From a virus: DNA of 55,077 nt. A program made the position numbers and the translations under genes. Each line of letters begins with the position of its first letter. Position 1 is the stretch's first letter. The notes beneath the pieces are model-generated. The model was given only the letters and a program-made list of their open reading frames with translations, did not search any database and was not told where the DNA came from. Below, piece after piece: positions 16,276 to 24,752 of this stretch. The stretch lies in IMG/VR virus record IMGVR_UViG_3300027676_000003, positions 1-55,077 of that record. The stretch is one strand, 5' to 3'.

Positions 16276-16450
16276 TTCCTTCCGTTGTTGCCGCTTTGCC
16301 CCCTAGCAGAACCGTCGCCCTGCGCAAGCACGCCTCCCCATCTTCGGCGGCGATAGTGGCCGCCTTGCAGACGGGTCCCGTCCGGCGAGGCTTGCTGGTG
16401 CGCCGTTTTCCGCTGCGGGGAGCGGTCAACAACTTCAGGAGTGAATATGC

Positions 16451-17629
16451 ATGACCGCCTATTACAACGAAATCGATCCATTCGCTGCCGCATGGCTCCG
16501 TCAACTCATAGCCGCCGAGCATATTGCTCCCGGCGATGTGGATGAAAGGAGCATTGAAGATGTCAAGCCAGATGAACTTCGACCTTACACCCAATGCCAC
16601 TTCTTCGCCGGCATCGGAATCTGGAGTTACGCGCTTCGCCTTGCGCGCTGGGACGATAGCCGTCCTGTGTGGACTGGTAGCTGCCCATGCCAGCCTTTCA
16701 GCGCGGCAGGCAAAGGTGACGGGTTCGATGACGAGCGGCACCTCTGGCCCGCATGGTTCCATCTCATCGAACACGCAAAACCGAGAGGCGTACCGATCTT
16801 TGGAGAACAGGTTGCGAGCCCAGACGGACTCGCTTGGCTCGACCTTGTTCAAGCTGACTTGGAAAACGCGTACCACACCCTCTGGCCGTTCGATCTCTGC
16901 GCTGCGGGCTTCGGCGCGCCCCATATCCGTCAGCGACTTTACTTCGTGGCAGAGCCCGAAGGTCAGCGATATCGCGCAAGAAACATACGAGGCCAAGATG
17001 GCGCGCAACGAACGTTTGAAGTCGGCGGGACAAACCAAGGGATGCGGATCTCCGAGCCTAGCGACCCAAGCAAGCTTGGCGAGTTGGCCGACACCGGATG
17101 CTTATCCGAGAGGGGGAGCGCAGGATGCGGAGAGCGCGGGAATGCGGCATTCAAGGGGAAAAGCGGATACTCTTACGGCCCAGGTAACGCATCTGGCATC
17201 ATGGCCGACTCCGATGGCCGGAACGCCAGCGCAGCACGGATACAATCAAGCGGGCAACACAGACAGCAGCAGGAAAACAGCGGCTCTATGCGGGGCCGAT
17301 CTTTCGGGATCGGGCATAACGGTGGACCAGAAGTGGAAGGGGCCGGCCCGGTTAACAGTCACTGGCGAGATTCTGATTGGCTCTTCTGCCGAGATGGAAA
17401 GTTCAGGCCAGTTAAATCCGGCACATTCCCGTTGGCTCATGGCACTCCCGCCTCAATGGGAGCACTCAGCCCCGCACTTCAGCGATTGGCAGAAGTGGCA
17501 GGACTTTCTAAAGACTCACTCAAAAGAGCCAAGTCCTACCGAGTCGGCAGCCTGCGCGGATTCGGGAACGGAATAGTTGCCGAACAAGCGGCAGCGTTCA
17601 TCACCGCCTATGACGGAGTGACAGCATGA
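16451..17629 (+). CDS. DNA (cytosine-5) methyltransferase, dual-coding
   Basis: A 392-residue phage C5-MTase. Motif I is [12 protein letters not shown], motif [14 protein letters not shown] (catalytic Cys in PCQ), motif VI is FGEQVAS in place of ENV, motif [12 protein letters not shown], and motif [16 protein letters not shown] at the C-terminus. The variable target-recognition region is low in complexity ([13 protein letters not shown]), and over most of the gene a second ORF lies in the +1 frame. AGGAG nine bases before ATG 16451. It would protect element DNA from restriction. Confidence 0.88.
   Translation: MTAYYNEIDPFAAAWLRQLIAAEHIAPGDVDERSIEDVKPDELRPYTQCHFFAGIGIWSYALRLARWDDSRPVWTGSCPCQPFSAAGKGDGFDDERHLWPAWFHLIEHAKPRGVPIFGEQVASPDGLAWLDLVQADLENAYHTLWPFDLCAAGFGAPHIRQRLYFVAEPEGQRYRARNIRGQDGAQRTFEVGGTNQGMRISEPSDPSKLGELADTGCLSERGSAGCGERGNAAFKGKSGYSYGPGNASGIMADSDGRNASAARIQSSGQHRQQQENSGSMRGRSFGIGHNGGPEVEGAGPVNSHWRDSDWLFCRDGKFRPVKSGTFPLAHGTPASMGALSPALQRLAEVAGLSKDSLKRAKSYRVGSLRGFGNGIVAEQAAAFITAYDGVTA
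16560..17576 (+). CDS. Overlapping gene inside the methyltransferase (+1 frame)
   Basis: A 338-residue frame entirely inside the C5-MTase gene. ATG 16560 is preceded by AAAGGAG at eight bases, an ideal ribosome binding site, while upstream TTG and ATG codons lack one. The product has recurring SWPTP motifs, [43 protein letters not shown] and [19 protein letters not shown] recall these as a recurrent phage protein pattern found overlapping such methyltransferases; that is memory, not a search. No enzymatic motif is evident and function is unknown. Confidence 0.65.
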   Translation: MSSQMNFDLTPNATSSPASESGVTRFALRAGTIAVLCGLVAAHASLSARQAKVTGSMTSGTSGPHGSISSNTQNREAYRSLENRLRAQTDSLGSTLFKLTWKTRTTPSGRSISALRASARPISVSDFTSWQSPKVSDIAQETYEAKMARNERLKSAGQTKGCGSPSLATQASLASWPTPDAYPRGGAQDAESAGMRHSRGKADTLTAQVTHLASWPTPMAGTPAQHGYNQAGNTDSSRKTAALCGADLSGSGITVDQKWKGPARLTVTGEILIGSSAEMESSGQLNPAHSRWLMALPPQWEHSAPHFSDWQKWQDFLKTHSKEPSPTESAACADSGTE

Positions 17630-18351
17630 ACACCAACGCACAGGACAAAGCGAATCCGCCGCCTACCAGGCCACTACATGACTTTGCTGCCACCGAAGAA
17701 ATTTGTACACGGAGAGCCCTCCGAGTCCTTGTCGCCTGCGAATTCTCCGGAATTGTGCGGGATGCGTTTCTTGAAAAAGGCCATGATGCGTGGTCATGCG
17801 ATCTCCTGCCGGCCGAGCACAACAGCAATCGCCATATTCAGTGCGATGTGCGCGACATCCTGAATGACGGCTGGGATTTCCTGATCGTCGCTCACCCGCC
17901 CTGTACCCGCCTATGCAATAGCGGCGTGCGATGGCTACACAAGGCGCCGCCCGGCAAAACCATCGACCAGATGTGGCAGGAACTCCGCGAAGGCGCCGAA
18001 CTGTTTTCCGACCTCTGGAATGCGCCTATCCCTCATATCTGTGTGGAAAATCCAGTCATGCATTCGCACGCCAAGAAGTTGATACGGAATTACGTCGAGT
18101 TTTCGCAGAGCGTGCAACCGTGGCAATTCGGGCATCCCGAGACCAAGCGCACCTGCTTCTGGCTCAAAAACCTTCCACCGCTCCGTCCGACGAATATCGT
18201 CGAGGGCCGCCAACCGCGCGTTCACCGAATGCCGCCGTCACCGGACAGGTGGCGTGAACGGTCGCGGTTTTTTCCGGGAATCGCGAAAGCGATGGCGGAC
18301 CAGTGGGTCGATCCTGCGAGTTGCACAGACACCCAGATGAGGCTGATATGA
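17626..18351 (+). CDS. C5-methyltransferase-like phage protein
   Basis: A 241-residue protein with a degenerate cytosine-methyltransferase plan: RVLVACEFSGIVRDAF (SAM-binding motif I), AHPPCTRLCNSG (PPC, motif IV-like) and HICVENPVMH (motif VI-like). The C-terminal IVEGRQPRVHRMPPSPDR.RERSRFF is characteristic of a phage family usually annotated as a DNA cytosine methyltransferase. ATG 17626 overlaps the previous TGA. Target unknown. Confidence 0.78.
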   Translation: MNTNAQDKANPPPTRPLHDFAATEEICTRRALRVLVACEFSGIVRDAFLEKGHDAWSCDLLPAEHNSNRHIQCDVRDILNDGWDFLIVAHPPCTRLCNSGVRWLHKAPPGKTIDQMWQELREGAELFSDLWNAPIPHICVENPVMHSHAKKLIRNYVEFSQSVQPWQFGHPETKRTCFWLKNLPPLRPTNIVEGRQPRVHRMPPSPDRWRERSRFFPGIAKAMADQWVDPASCTDTQMRLI

Positions 18352-18538
18352 CATCCTTCGCAGATCAGGCAAAGCCGCCCCCTCGCAAAATAATTTGCAA
18401 GTTGTTTGGCTTCACCCTTTGTCACCACTCATCCCCAGCTATCACGCTATCTCATTCTGTTTCATCTACTTACATCAGTTCGGCAGGAAACCGCTTAACC
18501 GCAGAACCCGTCACAGACCGCAGATGGAGCGCATTCAT

Positions 18539-19333
18539 ATGACGAAGGGTGATGCGCTTCCATATAGGCGGAAAGAGGTCATCGGATCGTGCGAACTTTA
18601 CCTTGCCAACTGTGTCGATTTGCTGCCCCATATCGGACCCGTTGATCACTGCATTACCGATCCGCCGTATGAAGAAGAGGCGCACACGAAAGGCCGCAGA
18701 CTTCTTGGCAAGCAACGCAACGGGAATCGCACGGTCGAGTACGGCGCACTCGATTTCGAGCCGATCGCCGAGAACTTGCGCAAGACGTTCGCAAGCCAGG
18801 TGAAAGTCATATGCTCCGGATGGGTGCTTGCGTTTTGCCAGGCCGAGGCAATTGGAGAGTGGCGAGCGGTACTCACCGAAGCAGGATGCAAGTGGAAGCG
18901 CGCGATGATCTGGACGAAGCCGGACGGGGCTCCTCAATTTACCGGGGACAGGCCGGGCATGGGCTATGAAAGCATTGCCGCGGCGTGGGCTGGCGAAGGC
19001 CGCTCTTCGTGGAATGGCGGCGGTCGACATGGTGTTTTCGTTCATGCGCAACGGGACGATAATCTCCCAAAACAACACATGACGCAAAAGCCCATCCGGC
19101 TCATGCTGGAGTTGGTGAACCTGTTTACCGACCCCGGCGAAACCGTCCTCGACCCGTTCATGGGCAGTGGCACGACACTAGTTGCCTGCTCCAAGCTGGG
19201 CCGCAGGGGTATCGGAGTCGAAATTTCCGAGCAGTATTTCGATATCGCCGTGAAACGTGTCAGGGATGGATACGCACAACCGAGCTTGTTTTCCCCGCCG
19301 GCATCGCCCATGATGCAGGAGACGCTTATTTAG
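18539..19333 (+). CDS. DNA adenine or N4-cytosine methyltransferase, beta class
   Basis: A 264-residue amino-methyltransferase. The catalytic motif DPPY is at 41-44 and the SAM motif LDPFMGSGTTLVAC lies toward the C-terminus, so the order is beta class. DPPY favours N6-adenine. GGAG nine bases before ATG 18539 supports this start; ATG 18524 is possible. No restriction partner is nearby, so it is probably a solitary anti-restriction or regulatory enzyme. Confidence 0.88.
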   Translation: MTKGDALPYRRKEVIGSCELYLANCVDLLPHIGPVDHCITDPPYEEEAHTKGRRLLGKQRNGNRTVEYGALDFEPIAENLRKTFASQVKVICSGWVLAFCQAEAIGEWRAVLTEAGCKWKRAMIWTKPDGAPQFTGDRPGMGYESIAAAWAGEGRSSWNGGGRHGVFVHAQRDDNLPKQHMTQKPIRLMLELVNLFTDPGETVLDPFMGSGTTLVACSKLGRRGIGVEISEQYFDIAVKRVRDGYAQPSLFSPPASPMMQETLI

Positions 19334-20088
19334 CTACTGGCTGGAGACTGCTTGTCCTTGCCAGAATCGAGGCCGGATATCTTTGGCGAATTCAGTCTGA
19401 CATCTCTCGTGTCACCAATTGACTCTCTTGAGCGGCGCAATTGCCTTTGAAGAGTGTATCCCACCATAGCTGCTGCCAACGTCGAAAGCGCGACGAGCGC
19501 AGGTAAGAAGACATCAAAGTGATCGCCAATCTTCGCCTCTGCACTGGGCAGTTTCCGCGAATTAAGGTATGCGAAAACCGTCATTGAGGCCGTCAACAGT
19601 CCGGCCATCACGCTCAACATTGACACATAGCGTTGGCGTAGCTCTGCCGATCTGCCCCTCTCCACAATTTCCATCGTGGCCTTCTCGGCGATCCGAACCA
19701 GAGTCTCACGTGGCGGCTCGACCATTGTGGACAGCTGCTCGCAAAACTCTGACTTCTTTCCCGAGGAGATGAAGCTGGAATCCATTACTTCTTTTATAAG
19801 CTCTTCGGACAACTGCTGTATCGTATAGATGTCACCGACATCGATACTGTAACGTCTCGCCGTAGAATGCCGCAACGCCTCGATTACTTGGCCTGACGGT
19901 ATTTGGCCTTCGGAGATACCGGGACGAATAGCATATATTACGTCTCGGTTTGCCCCAGCGACCTTCTGAAGGTACTCTCTGTCCTCTTTCTTGCTCAGAA
20001 AAAGGCGGGAAAGCCACGTAACGACGAGACCGCTAAGAATTCCGCCGCCAATCCCGATGAACCACGGATTGTTAAGCATTTGCCACAT
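19330..20088 (-). CDS. Membrane protein associated with the CBASS-like operon
   Basis: A 252-residue protein: one N-terminal membrane helix (FIGIGGGILSGLVVTWLSRLF), a soluble middle (ANRDVIYAIRPGISEGQIPS, DLYT-like and LIKEVMDSSFISS), then two more helices (MLSVMAGLLTASMTVFAYL and FLPALVALSTLAAAMVGYT). I recall similar proteins next to SMODS cyclases and SLATT effectors. It lies 12 bases after the cyclase stop, so it is cotranscribed as the third gene. It could be a second effector or a modulator. Confidence 0.72.
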   Translation of the reverse strand: MWQMLNNPWFIGIGGGILSGLVVTWLSRLFLSKKEDREYLQKVAGANRDVIYAIRPGISEGQIPSGQVIEALRHSTARRYSIDVGDIYTIQQLSEELIKEVMDSSFISSGKKSEFCEQLSTMVEPPRETLVRIAEKATMEIVERGRSAELRQRYVSMLSVMAGLLTASMTVFAYLNSRKLPSAEAKIGDHFDVFLPALVALSTLAAAMVGYTLQRQLRRSRESIGDTRDVRLNSPKISGLDSGKDKQSPASS

Positions 20089-20100
20089 TGTCGTGTCCGA

Positions 20101-21639
20101 CTAAGCGATATTCACCAGAAACGGATCGCTCCACCCAACGCAGTATCCATCTTTCACTATGAAGCACTGAATACTGTGAGTCCCTTTGAATCGAGTAGGC
20201 TCCCTCCTTACCAGCCTTCCTTCTTCGATGGCCGTCTCCTCAAATCTCCCGCGCAGTTGGTTGGCATTCCTCGCCTCAACTCCAGTGTTTACGACCTGCC
20301 AATAAACCTTGAATGGCCGCAGCACGTCTGTCTCGGCGACAAACTTAAGCTTAACATTCTTAGGAACAGCAGGTCCGTTGCTTTCAAAAGGTGTCGGTCG
20401 GAATCCATCACGCTCTACTAACGCAGAAACAATATTCACAGCCCCGTAGGGCACCTTCGGCCAAATAATGGGTTTCCTGTGCGGCGCATCGAGAATTCTC
20501 TGGAGCGCGCCGGCGGATTTACGAACCAAGGACTTTTCGAGCAGCGCACGGTGTCGTCTTCGTGCAGCTTTTTCAAGAATGTCGCGCCCTATGCGTGGTG
20601 ACAACGCCTCGATAAAGCCCTCAATATCATTTTGCTCCGCTGCCGTATTAAAGTCAGCGCGAACGGTTTCGAGCCAGTCATAGAAGGCATCTTTTCGCTT
20701 TGGCTCATCTTTCCACGCATCGGCGAAGTTCTCTCGTGGATCAGAAGGATTCGGAATCCAATACTGCCCGTTCCGAACCTTGATGTAGTCTTCCATCCTC
20801 GTCAGGATGCTCAACAATGCACCCGTTATATTCGCTTCTTGTTGATAGGCTGCCGCCGCAAGAGTGCTTATAACTATCGATGTCGGACGCCCATCGGCGT
20901 CTTCGGAAAATCGTACGTTCCTGTGGTGCTTTAATATCTGGATGGCTGCCTGTAAAGGAGTCTTTACCCGAAATGCCGGGATTTCCGCTACGGATGCCCG
21001 CTTTTCCATGAGCATCATAGCTCGCCGTTTGGCCTCGAAAGTGGTCTTCATTCGCTCGTAGAACCACTCTGCATAGCCATTCGGATTGCTAACTGGCCAG
21101 TCATCGGTGAGCCGAACATAATTCGGGTGCTGTTTGTCCGTTATCGATACTGATTTCTCGACGAACGCTTGAGATAGCGAAGCTTCTACCCGAAGGCGCC
21201 GCTGCCGCTGCCCATCCGGTACGCAGGGCAGTAGATCCATATGGAATTGCGCCTCGTCAGCATAATTCAATGTCCAGCACCTGTCCCACCCCGCCGGAGT
21301 TTCCATGCTGTGGGCATCCGAATACAGCCCTAACTCATAACCCAGATCATCGAACAGTTTCTTTTGAGTGGTCAAAAGCTTGTTCTTGGAAAATTCGCAC
21401 ACAATATCCAGGTCATAGTCTTCTCTGCCGTCAAAGGGCCTGATGGCTGTACCCAGCCTGAACGACCCTTGTATGTACACATTGAAAGTGGTGCTAGCGA
21501 AGCGCGAGCCAGGTCGATCTAGCCAATCGCTGACGGACTTATAGCTGCGCTCCGCGGATTCGTATCGGCTTGGTGGAACATCGAGAGTGTCGGCAAGATC
21601 TGAGATTAGGTCTTCAGCCGTCTTTGTCAGGTTTGCCAT
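20101..21639 (-). CDS. CD-NTase (SMODS-type cyclase) with C-terminal sensor domain
   Basis: A 512-residue nucleotidyltransferase. The polymerase-beta core shows QGSFRLGTAIRP (G58-S59) and the metal-binding DYDLDIV (Asp76, Asp78) with a third acidic residue at Asp135 (HMDLLP). The middle is helical. The C-terminal ~100 residues (KVYWQVVNTG.EA, LRGRFEE, SIQCFIVKDGYCVGWSDPFLV) fit the AGS-C sensor attached to SMODS enzymes. CD-NTases make cyclic or linear oligonucleotide signals in CBASS. ATG 21639 overlaps the SLATT gene by 26 bases; the longer frame to 21708 is inside it. Confidence 0.88.
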   Translation of the reverse strand: MANLTKTAEDLISDLADTLDVPPSRYESAERSYKSVSDWLDRPGSRFASTTFNVYIQGSFRLGTAIRPFDGREDYDLDIVCEFSKNKLLTTQKKLFDDLGYELGLYSDAHSMETPAGWDRCWTLNYADEAQFHMDLLPCVPDGQRQRRLRVEASLSQAFVEKSVSITDKQHPNYVRLTDDWPVSNPNGYAEWFYERMKTTFEAKRRAMMLMEKRASVAEIPAFRVKTPLQAAIQILKHHRNVRFSEDADGRPTSIVISTLAAAAYQQEANITGALLSILTRMEDYIKVRNGQYWIPNPSDPRENFADAWKDEPKRKDAFYDWLETVRADFNTAAEQNDIEGFIEALSPRIGRDILEKAARRRHRALLEKSLVRKSAGALQRILDAPHRKPIIWPKVPYGAVNIVSALVERDGFRPTPFESNGPAVPKNVKLKFVAETDVLRPFKVYWQVVNTGVEARNANQLRGRFEETAIEEGRLVRREPTRFKGTHSIQCFIVKDGYCVGWSDPFLVNIA

Positions 21640-22192
21640 TGTTTGTTTTTCGGAGCGCTTCCGGAACGAACTTGTCGATCTCTTCCGCCGAAAAAGTATA
21701 CTCTTCACAGTCTTTCAGCGCTTTCTGCGCCGCGCTGTATGCTTTTCCGTTCGTTTGAGGCGCGCCCTTGTAAATCGCGGCTAGCCGAGTTTGAAGAGCA
21801 TCGCGACGTTTGATCGCGTCCTTATCGTCTAACGATTTCATCCGAAGCTCTGCCAATAATGACAAATAGGATTCGCGTATATCCCACAGGCTTGCAGCGG
21901 CATCACGATGCTTTTGCGCCGTGGCCCCTGGGTCGAAATTCTTCACGTAGCCGGCCAGCCAGGCGCTAAAAATTGAAATTATCGCCGTTACGATTCGCAT
22001 CCAAAACTTATCGGCCAGAAGCGTCGATAGGGCACCAGCCGCTGTGACTGACGATGCGAAAATCTGCCCGTACTTGTACCATTTGAGCGTTCCAGCGCAC
22101 TGATCCGCCATTTTCTCGTGCGTCTTATGGGTGTATACGACACGACCGAAACATTCTCGGACCTGCTCTTCAAGTGGTGTAAACGGAGCCAT
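21614..22192 (-). CDS. SLATT-domain membrane effector
   Basis: A 192-residue protein with two adjacent membrane helices (YGQIFASSVTAAGALSTLLA and IVTAIISIFSAWLAGYV), an N-terminal helical segment with YTHKTHEKMAD, and a cytoplasmic helical tail. This is the SLATT plan predicted to form pores when a nucleotide signal is made. It is the first gene of the CBASS-like operon and overlaps the cyclase start. A TATAAT box about 12 bases before the ATG suggests a very short leader. Confidence 0.82.
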   Translation of the reverse strand: MAPFTPLEEQVRECFGRVVYTHKTHEKMADQCAGTLKWYKYGQIFASSVTAAGALSTLLADKFWMRIVTAIISIFSAWLAGYVKNFDPGATAQKHRDAAASLWDIRESYLSLLAELRMKSLDDKDAIKRRDALQTRLAAIYKGAPQTNGKAYSAAQKALKDCEEYTFSAEEIDKFVPEALRKTNNGKPDKDG

Positions 22193-22203
22193 CGAAAGTG
22201 TTA

Positions 22204-22209
22204 ATTATA
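22204..22209 (-). promoter_or_regulatory. TATAAT -10 box of the CBASS-like operon
   Basis: A perfect TATAAT on the minus strand ends 11 bases before the SLATT ATG at 22192. No clear -35 is seen 17 bp upstream. Transcription would begin about five bases before the start codon, giving a leaderless or near-leaderless mRNA. Confidence 0.45.
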
Positions 22210-22385
22210 TCACTGTTCGAAGCGCCTTTCTTCCGGGAACACAGCTAACTGTTGGCCAAGCAGCAGCTTACGGGCTCTTGCCTCACGCGCGCGCGTCATT
22301 ATACGGCTAGCTTTCCTTCGTTCAACATCCAGCGCCGATTTTCTCGCCGCCGTACTTCTCCAAACCACCGTTTGGGCTTGCGAAT

Positions 22386-22401
22386 TGCCCCAGCTGGGGC
22401 A
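22386..22401. promoter_or_regulatory. Perfect 16-bp palindrome upstream of the recombinase gene
   Basis: TGCCCCAGCTGGGGCA is a perfect palindrome, followed nine bases later by TTGACA (22411-22416). It may be an operator or part of a recombination site for the serine recombinase that starts at 22439. No good -10 is seen. Confidence 0.5.
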
Positions 22402-22438
22402 TATTTCCCTTTGACAATTCGCGTGCAGTTGACCTCGG

Positions 22439-24211
22439 ATGCCAATGGATACCAACGCCTACATAGCGTATTTTCGCGTCTCCACTCCCCGCCAAGGCGT
22501 CAGCGGCCTCGGGCTGGAAGCACAACGCGCGGCAGCGCTACGCCATATCGGCGGCAGCCAGCTCATCGCGGAATACACGGACGTGGAAAGCGGCAAGCGG
22601 CATGAGAACCGGCCCCAGCTCAAAGCCGCGCTGGAGCACTGCCGGCGAATACGGGCCACGCTCCTGATAGCCACGCTCGACCGCCTGGCTCGTAAGGTCC
22701 ACTTCATCTCTGGCCTCATGGAAAGCGGCGTCCCGTTCGTCATGGCCGACTTGCCAAACGCCACACCGTTCGAAATCCACATCCGGGCGGCTATGGCGGA
22801 AGAGGAAGGCCGCAAAATCAGCGAGAGGACAAAAGCGGCTCTGGCCGCCGCAAAGGCCCGAGGCGTGAAGCTCGGTAATCCAAGGCTCGATGAAGCCCGT
22901 GCGCGTGCCGCGGAGGCGTTGAAGAAGAACCGCGTGTCAGATTCCACCCTCCGGCTGATGCTGGATCTCCGTGCCAACATGACCCTGCGTCAGGTCGCCG
23001 CGCAGCTCAATGCGTACCAATTCAAGGGCCCGCGCGGCGGAAGATGGCACGCCAGCACCGTTCATCGCACGCTATTGCGCGTAACCACCGAAGCGCTGAA
23101 TGACGGATTGACGCAAAAGCGCTTTGACGCAACCGTCAATCCACGCAATAACGCAACGGCGCTTGAGTGTAGCCACGGAACCACGCAAGAGCGAAACCGC
23201 GCATGCGCTCAAACGTCACACTTGCAGGATCGGGAAATGGCGACTATTCCTCCAGTTTTTAGCCCCAGCGCAGGGCGAGGGCCAAAAACAGGAGGAATGC
23301 CTATGCCGTCAGAGATCCGTGAAGCCGAGCGCATGCTCGATTTGTTCACCAGCGTCGGCGCGCGTGATTTCGTCGTGACGAAGACCGACGTCGAGCAGAA
23401 GCTCAAGTGGGGCAAGACGTATTCGGCGCCAGAACTGCGACGCCTCCTGCCGGCGATGGTTCGCACGGCGGAAATCAGGCATCCGCACCAGCTTGCTACA
23501 GGGGAGACGGTCATGGCCGGCGAGAATCTGATTATCCGGCCGACTGGTCCCGATGCCGTATTTGTACAGCTCGATGACCTGAGCGCCGAGCAGCTTGACC
23601 GCGTCCGGCCGGCGGCATTCATCATCCATGCCACATCACCGGGAAACCATCAATGCTGGATTGCGGTTTCCGGCGTCTCGAAGCTGGAGAGCAAGGATTT
23701 CATTCGGCGCGTGCGGAAGGCTGTAGGAGGAGTTGACGGAGCCGCATCAGGGGCAACGAGAATAGCCGGATCGGAGAATTTTAAGCTGAAGTACGGCCCG
23801 GACTATCCGATGGTCCAGATCGTTTCAGGAGTGCCAGGCCGGGTGATGACGCCGGAGCGCCTGCAGGATATGGGATTGCTTGCGGAGCCGGAGCCGATAA
23901 AGGAAGTGCATTTCGCCCCCCCGCGTGTTTCCACAATTTCAGGACGACAATGGCCCAGCTATGAAAAGGCCCTTGCCGGAGCGCCGCCGAATTCAGAAGG
24001 TACAGGTCCAAGCCGAAGTCATGCGGACTATTGGTTTTGCTTTTTGGCGCAACAGCGGGGCCACGGACTGCAGGAGACAGCCGAGAAGCTGCTGGAATTC
24101 AGCCCGAATGCCAGAGAACGCGCCGCGCGGGGCGATACCGGATATGCTCTAATAACGGCGCAGAACGCCGCTTCGGCTGTGGAGAGAGGGCGAAACCGAG
24201 CGCGTGCTTAG
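22439..24211 (+). CDS. Serine recombinase reading through into RepB-type primase
   Basis: One 590-codon ORF with two modules. Residues 1-210 are a small serine recombinase: [12 protein letters not shown] with nucleophile Ser15, [30 protein letters not shown], and a C-terminal HTH ([14 protein letters not shown]). From residue 289 on it is a plasmid RepB-family primase: [21 protein letters not shown] and [11 protein letters not shown]. The ~75 residues between look like untranslated DNA read in frame and hold repeats and a hairpin with an internal ribosome binding site. Whether the fusion protein is made is open. The start could be ATG 22445. Confidence 0.8.
   Translation: MPMDTNAYIAYFRVSTPRQGVSGLGLEAQRAAALRHIGGSQLIAEYTDVESGKRHENRPQLKAALEHCRRIRATLLIATLDRLARKVHFISGLMESGVPFVMADLPNATPFEIHIRAAMAEEEGRKISERTKAALAAAKARGVKLGNPRLDEARARAAEALKKNRVSDSTLRLMLDLRANMTLRQVAAQLNAYQFKGPRGGRWHASTVHRTLLRVTTEALNDGLTQKRFDATVNPRNNATALECSHGTTQERNRACAQTSHLQDREMATIPPVFSPSAGRGPKTGGMPMPSEIREAERMLDLFTSVGARDFVVTKTDVEQKLKWGKTYSAPELRRLLPAMVRTAEIRHPHQLATGETVMAGENLIIRPTGPDAVFVQLDDLSAEQLDRVRPAAFIIHATSPGNHQCWIAVSGVSKLESKDFIRRVRKAVGGVDGAASGATRIAGSENFKLKYGPDYPMVQIVSGVPGRVMTPERLQDMGLLAEPEPIKEVHFAPPRVSTISGRQWPSYEKALAGAPPNSEGTGPSRSHADYWFCFLAQQRGHGLQETAEKLLEFSPNARERAARGDTGYALITAQNAASAVERGRNRARA
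23111..23187. repeat. Iteron-like ACGCAA repeats
   Basis: Five ACGCAA hexamers on the same strand at 23111, 23127, 23143, 23151 and 23182; the first three are 16 bp apart, the next 8 bp on. The first two extend to TTGACGCAA and TTTGACGCAA. They precede the primase part of the fused ORF, where an origin with iterons would be expected. Confidence 0.45.
23246..23298 (+). promoter_or_regulatory. Stable hairpin sequestering the primase Shine-Dalgarno
   Basis: Left arm 23246-23265 (ATTCCTCCAGTTTTTAGCCC) pairs with right arm 23279-23298 at 18 of 20 positions, with a 13-nt loop. The right arm contains AGGAGGAAT, the Shine-Dalgarno for the primase start at 23303. In RNA it would block primase translation unless melted, for example by ribosomes arriving from the recombinase frame. 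Confidence 0.7.
23303..24211 (+). CDS. RepB-family DNA primase, internal start of the fused ORF
   Basis: A 302-residue product from ATG 23303 ([12 protein letters not shown]), seven bases after AGGAGG. ATG 23297 is also in frame but too close. It corresponds in length and content to stand-alone plasmid RepB-type primases: [38 protein letters not shown], and a C-terminal [19 protein letters not shown]. It would prime replication of the element. It shares its frame with the upstream recombinase, so it may also be made as a fusion. Confidence 0.72.
   Translation: MPSEIREAERMLDLFTSVGARDFVVTKTDVEQKLKWGKTYSAPELRRLLPAMVRTAEIRHPHQLATGETVMAGENLIIRPTGPDAVFVQLDDLSAEQLDRVRPAAFIIHATSPGNHQCWIAVSGVSKLESKDFIRRVRKAVGGVDGAASGATRIAGSENFKLKYGPDYPMVQIVSGVPGRVMTPERLQDMGLLAEPEPIKEVHFAPPRVSTISGRQWPSYEKALAGAPPNSEGTGPSRSHADYWFCFLAQQRGHGLQETAEKLLEFSPNARERAARGDTGYALITAQNAASAVERGRNRARA
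23916..23932. repeat. Homopolymer motif C7-GCGTGTTTC, copy 2
   Basis: CCCCCCCGCGTGTTTC, a 16-nt match to the motif at 461-476, here inside the primase coding sequence (encoding APPRVS). Confidence 0.4.
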
Positions 24212-24218
24212 ACCATTT

Positions 24219-24734
24219 TTACTGGCGCACTAGAATCAAATCCTGGTCGGGAAAGCAGGATTTCTTAAAGTGCGTTTTGATTCTCATTGTTTTTTGATCA
24301 TGGTCAACCATACCAGTCCACGAAACGTCCGAGTCGCATGTACCCCACGTGCCCGACCCACTTCCTGAGAAGACGTTGCCTGATAAGTGAAAGCTAAAAC
24401 CATACGGTGTGCCAACACCATCGCACTTTCCTTCGTCTTGGGAAAATGTGAAGACAGTTCCGCTCCAATTGCCGTTTGCGTCCTTCTGATCTTTCCCATC
24501 GATAGTCCTGACCTGCCAGTTCCCAGCTATTTGCGCGCAACCCCCGCGTCCGCCAAGAATGCATGTAAGTATCAAGACAACGCCCAGAGCAGCCAGCAGG
24601 GCCTGACGCGGCCGAGAGCTTATTACAGGCACTTTCACGCCCAATATTTCCAAGCCGCCACCGATTATCGCTACGATGACGCACGCTAACCCGACCCAGC
24701 ACAACGGCGGCATTGCCGACAGGAAGTCCGACAT
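24219..24734 (-). CDS. Membrane protein with extracytoplasmic beta-rich domain
   Basis: A 171-residue protein from ATG 24734, which has GGAGGG just upstream; the frame to 25028 overlaps a divergent gene. Two membrane helices (VGLACVIVAIIGGGLEILGV and LLAALGVVLILTCILGG) precede a beta-rich domain with IAGNWQVRTIDG, SGSGTWGTCDSDVSW and a final LILVR. The layout recalls the lipocalin-like protein at 53197-53826. Function unknown. It is convergent with the primase gene. Confidence 0.62.
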   Translation of the reverse strand: MSDFLSAMPPLCWVGLACVIVAIIGGGLEILGVKVPVISSRPRQALLAALGVVLILTCILGGRGGCAQIAGNWQVRTIDGKDQKDANGNWSGTVFTFSQDEGKCDGVGTPYGFSFHLSGNVFSGSGSGTWGTCDSDVSWTGMVDHDQKTMRIKTHFKKSCFPDQDLILVRQ

Positions 24735-24752
24735 TGTTCCCTCCGACATTAG

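Noticed and set aside
22210-22455. 81-codon minus-strand frame whose end (REARARKLLLGQQLA, FPEERRFEQ) faintly recalls the N-terminal part of MT-A70-type methyltransferases
   Set aside because: Too short, ends before any catalytic motif, overlaps the palindrome and the recombinase start; at most a decayed remnant.
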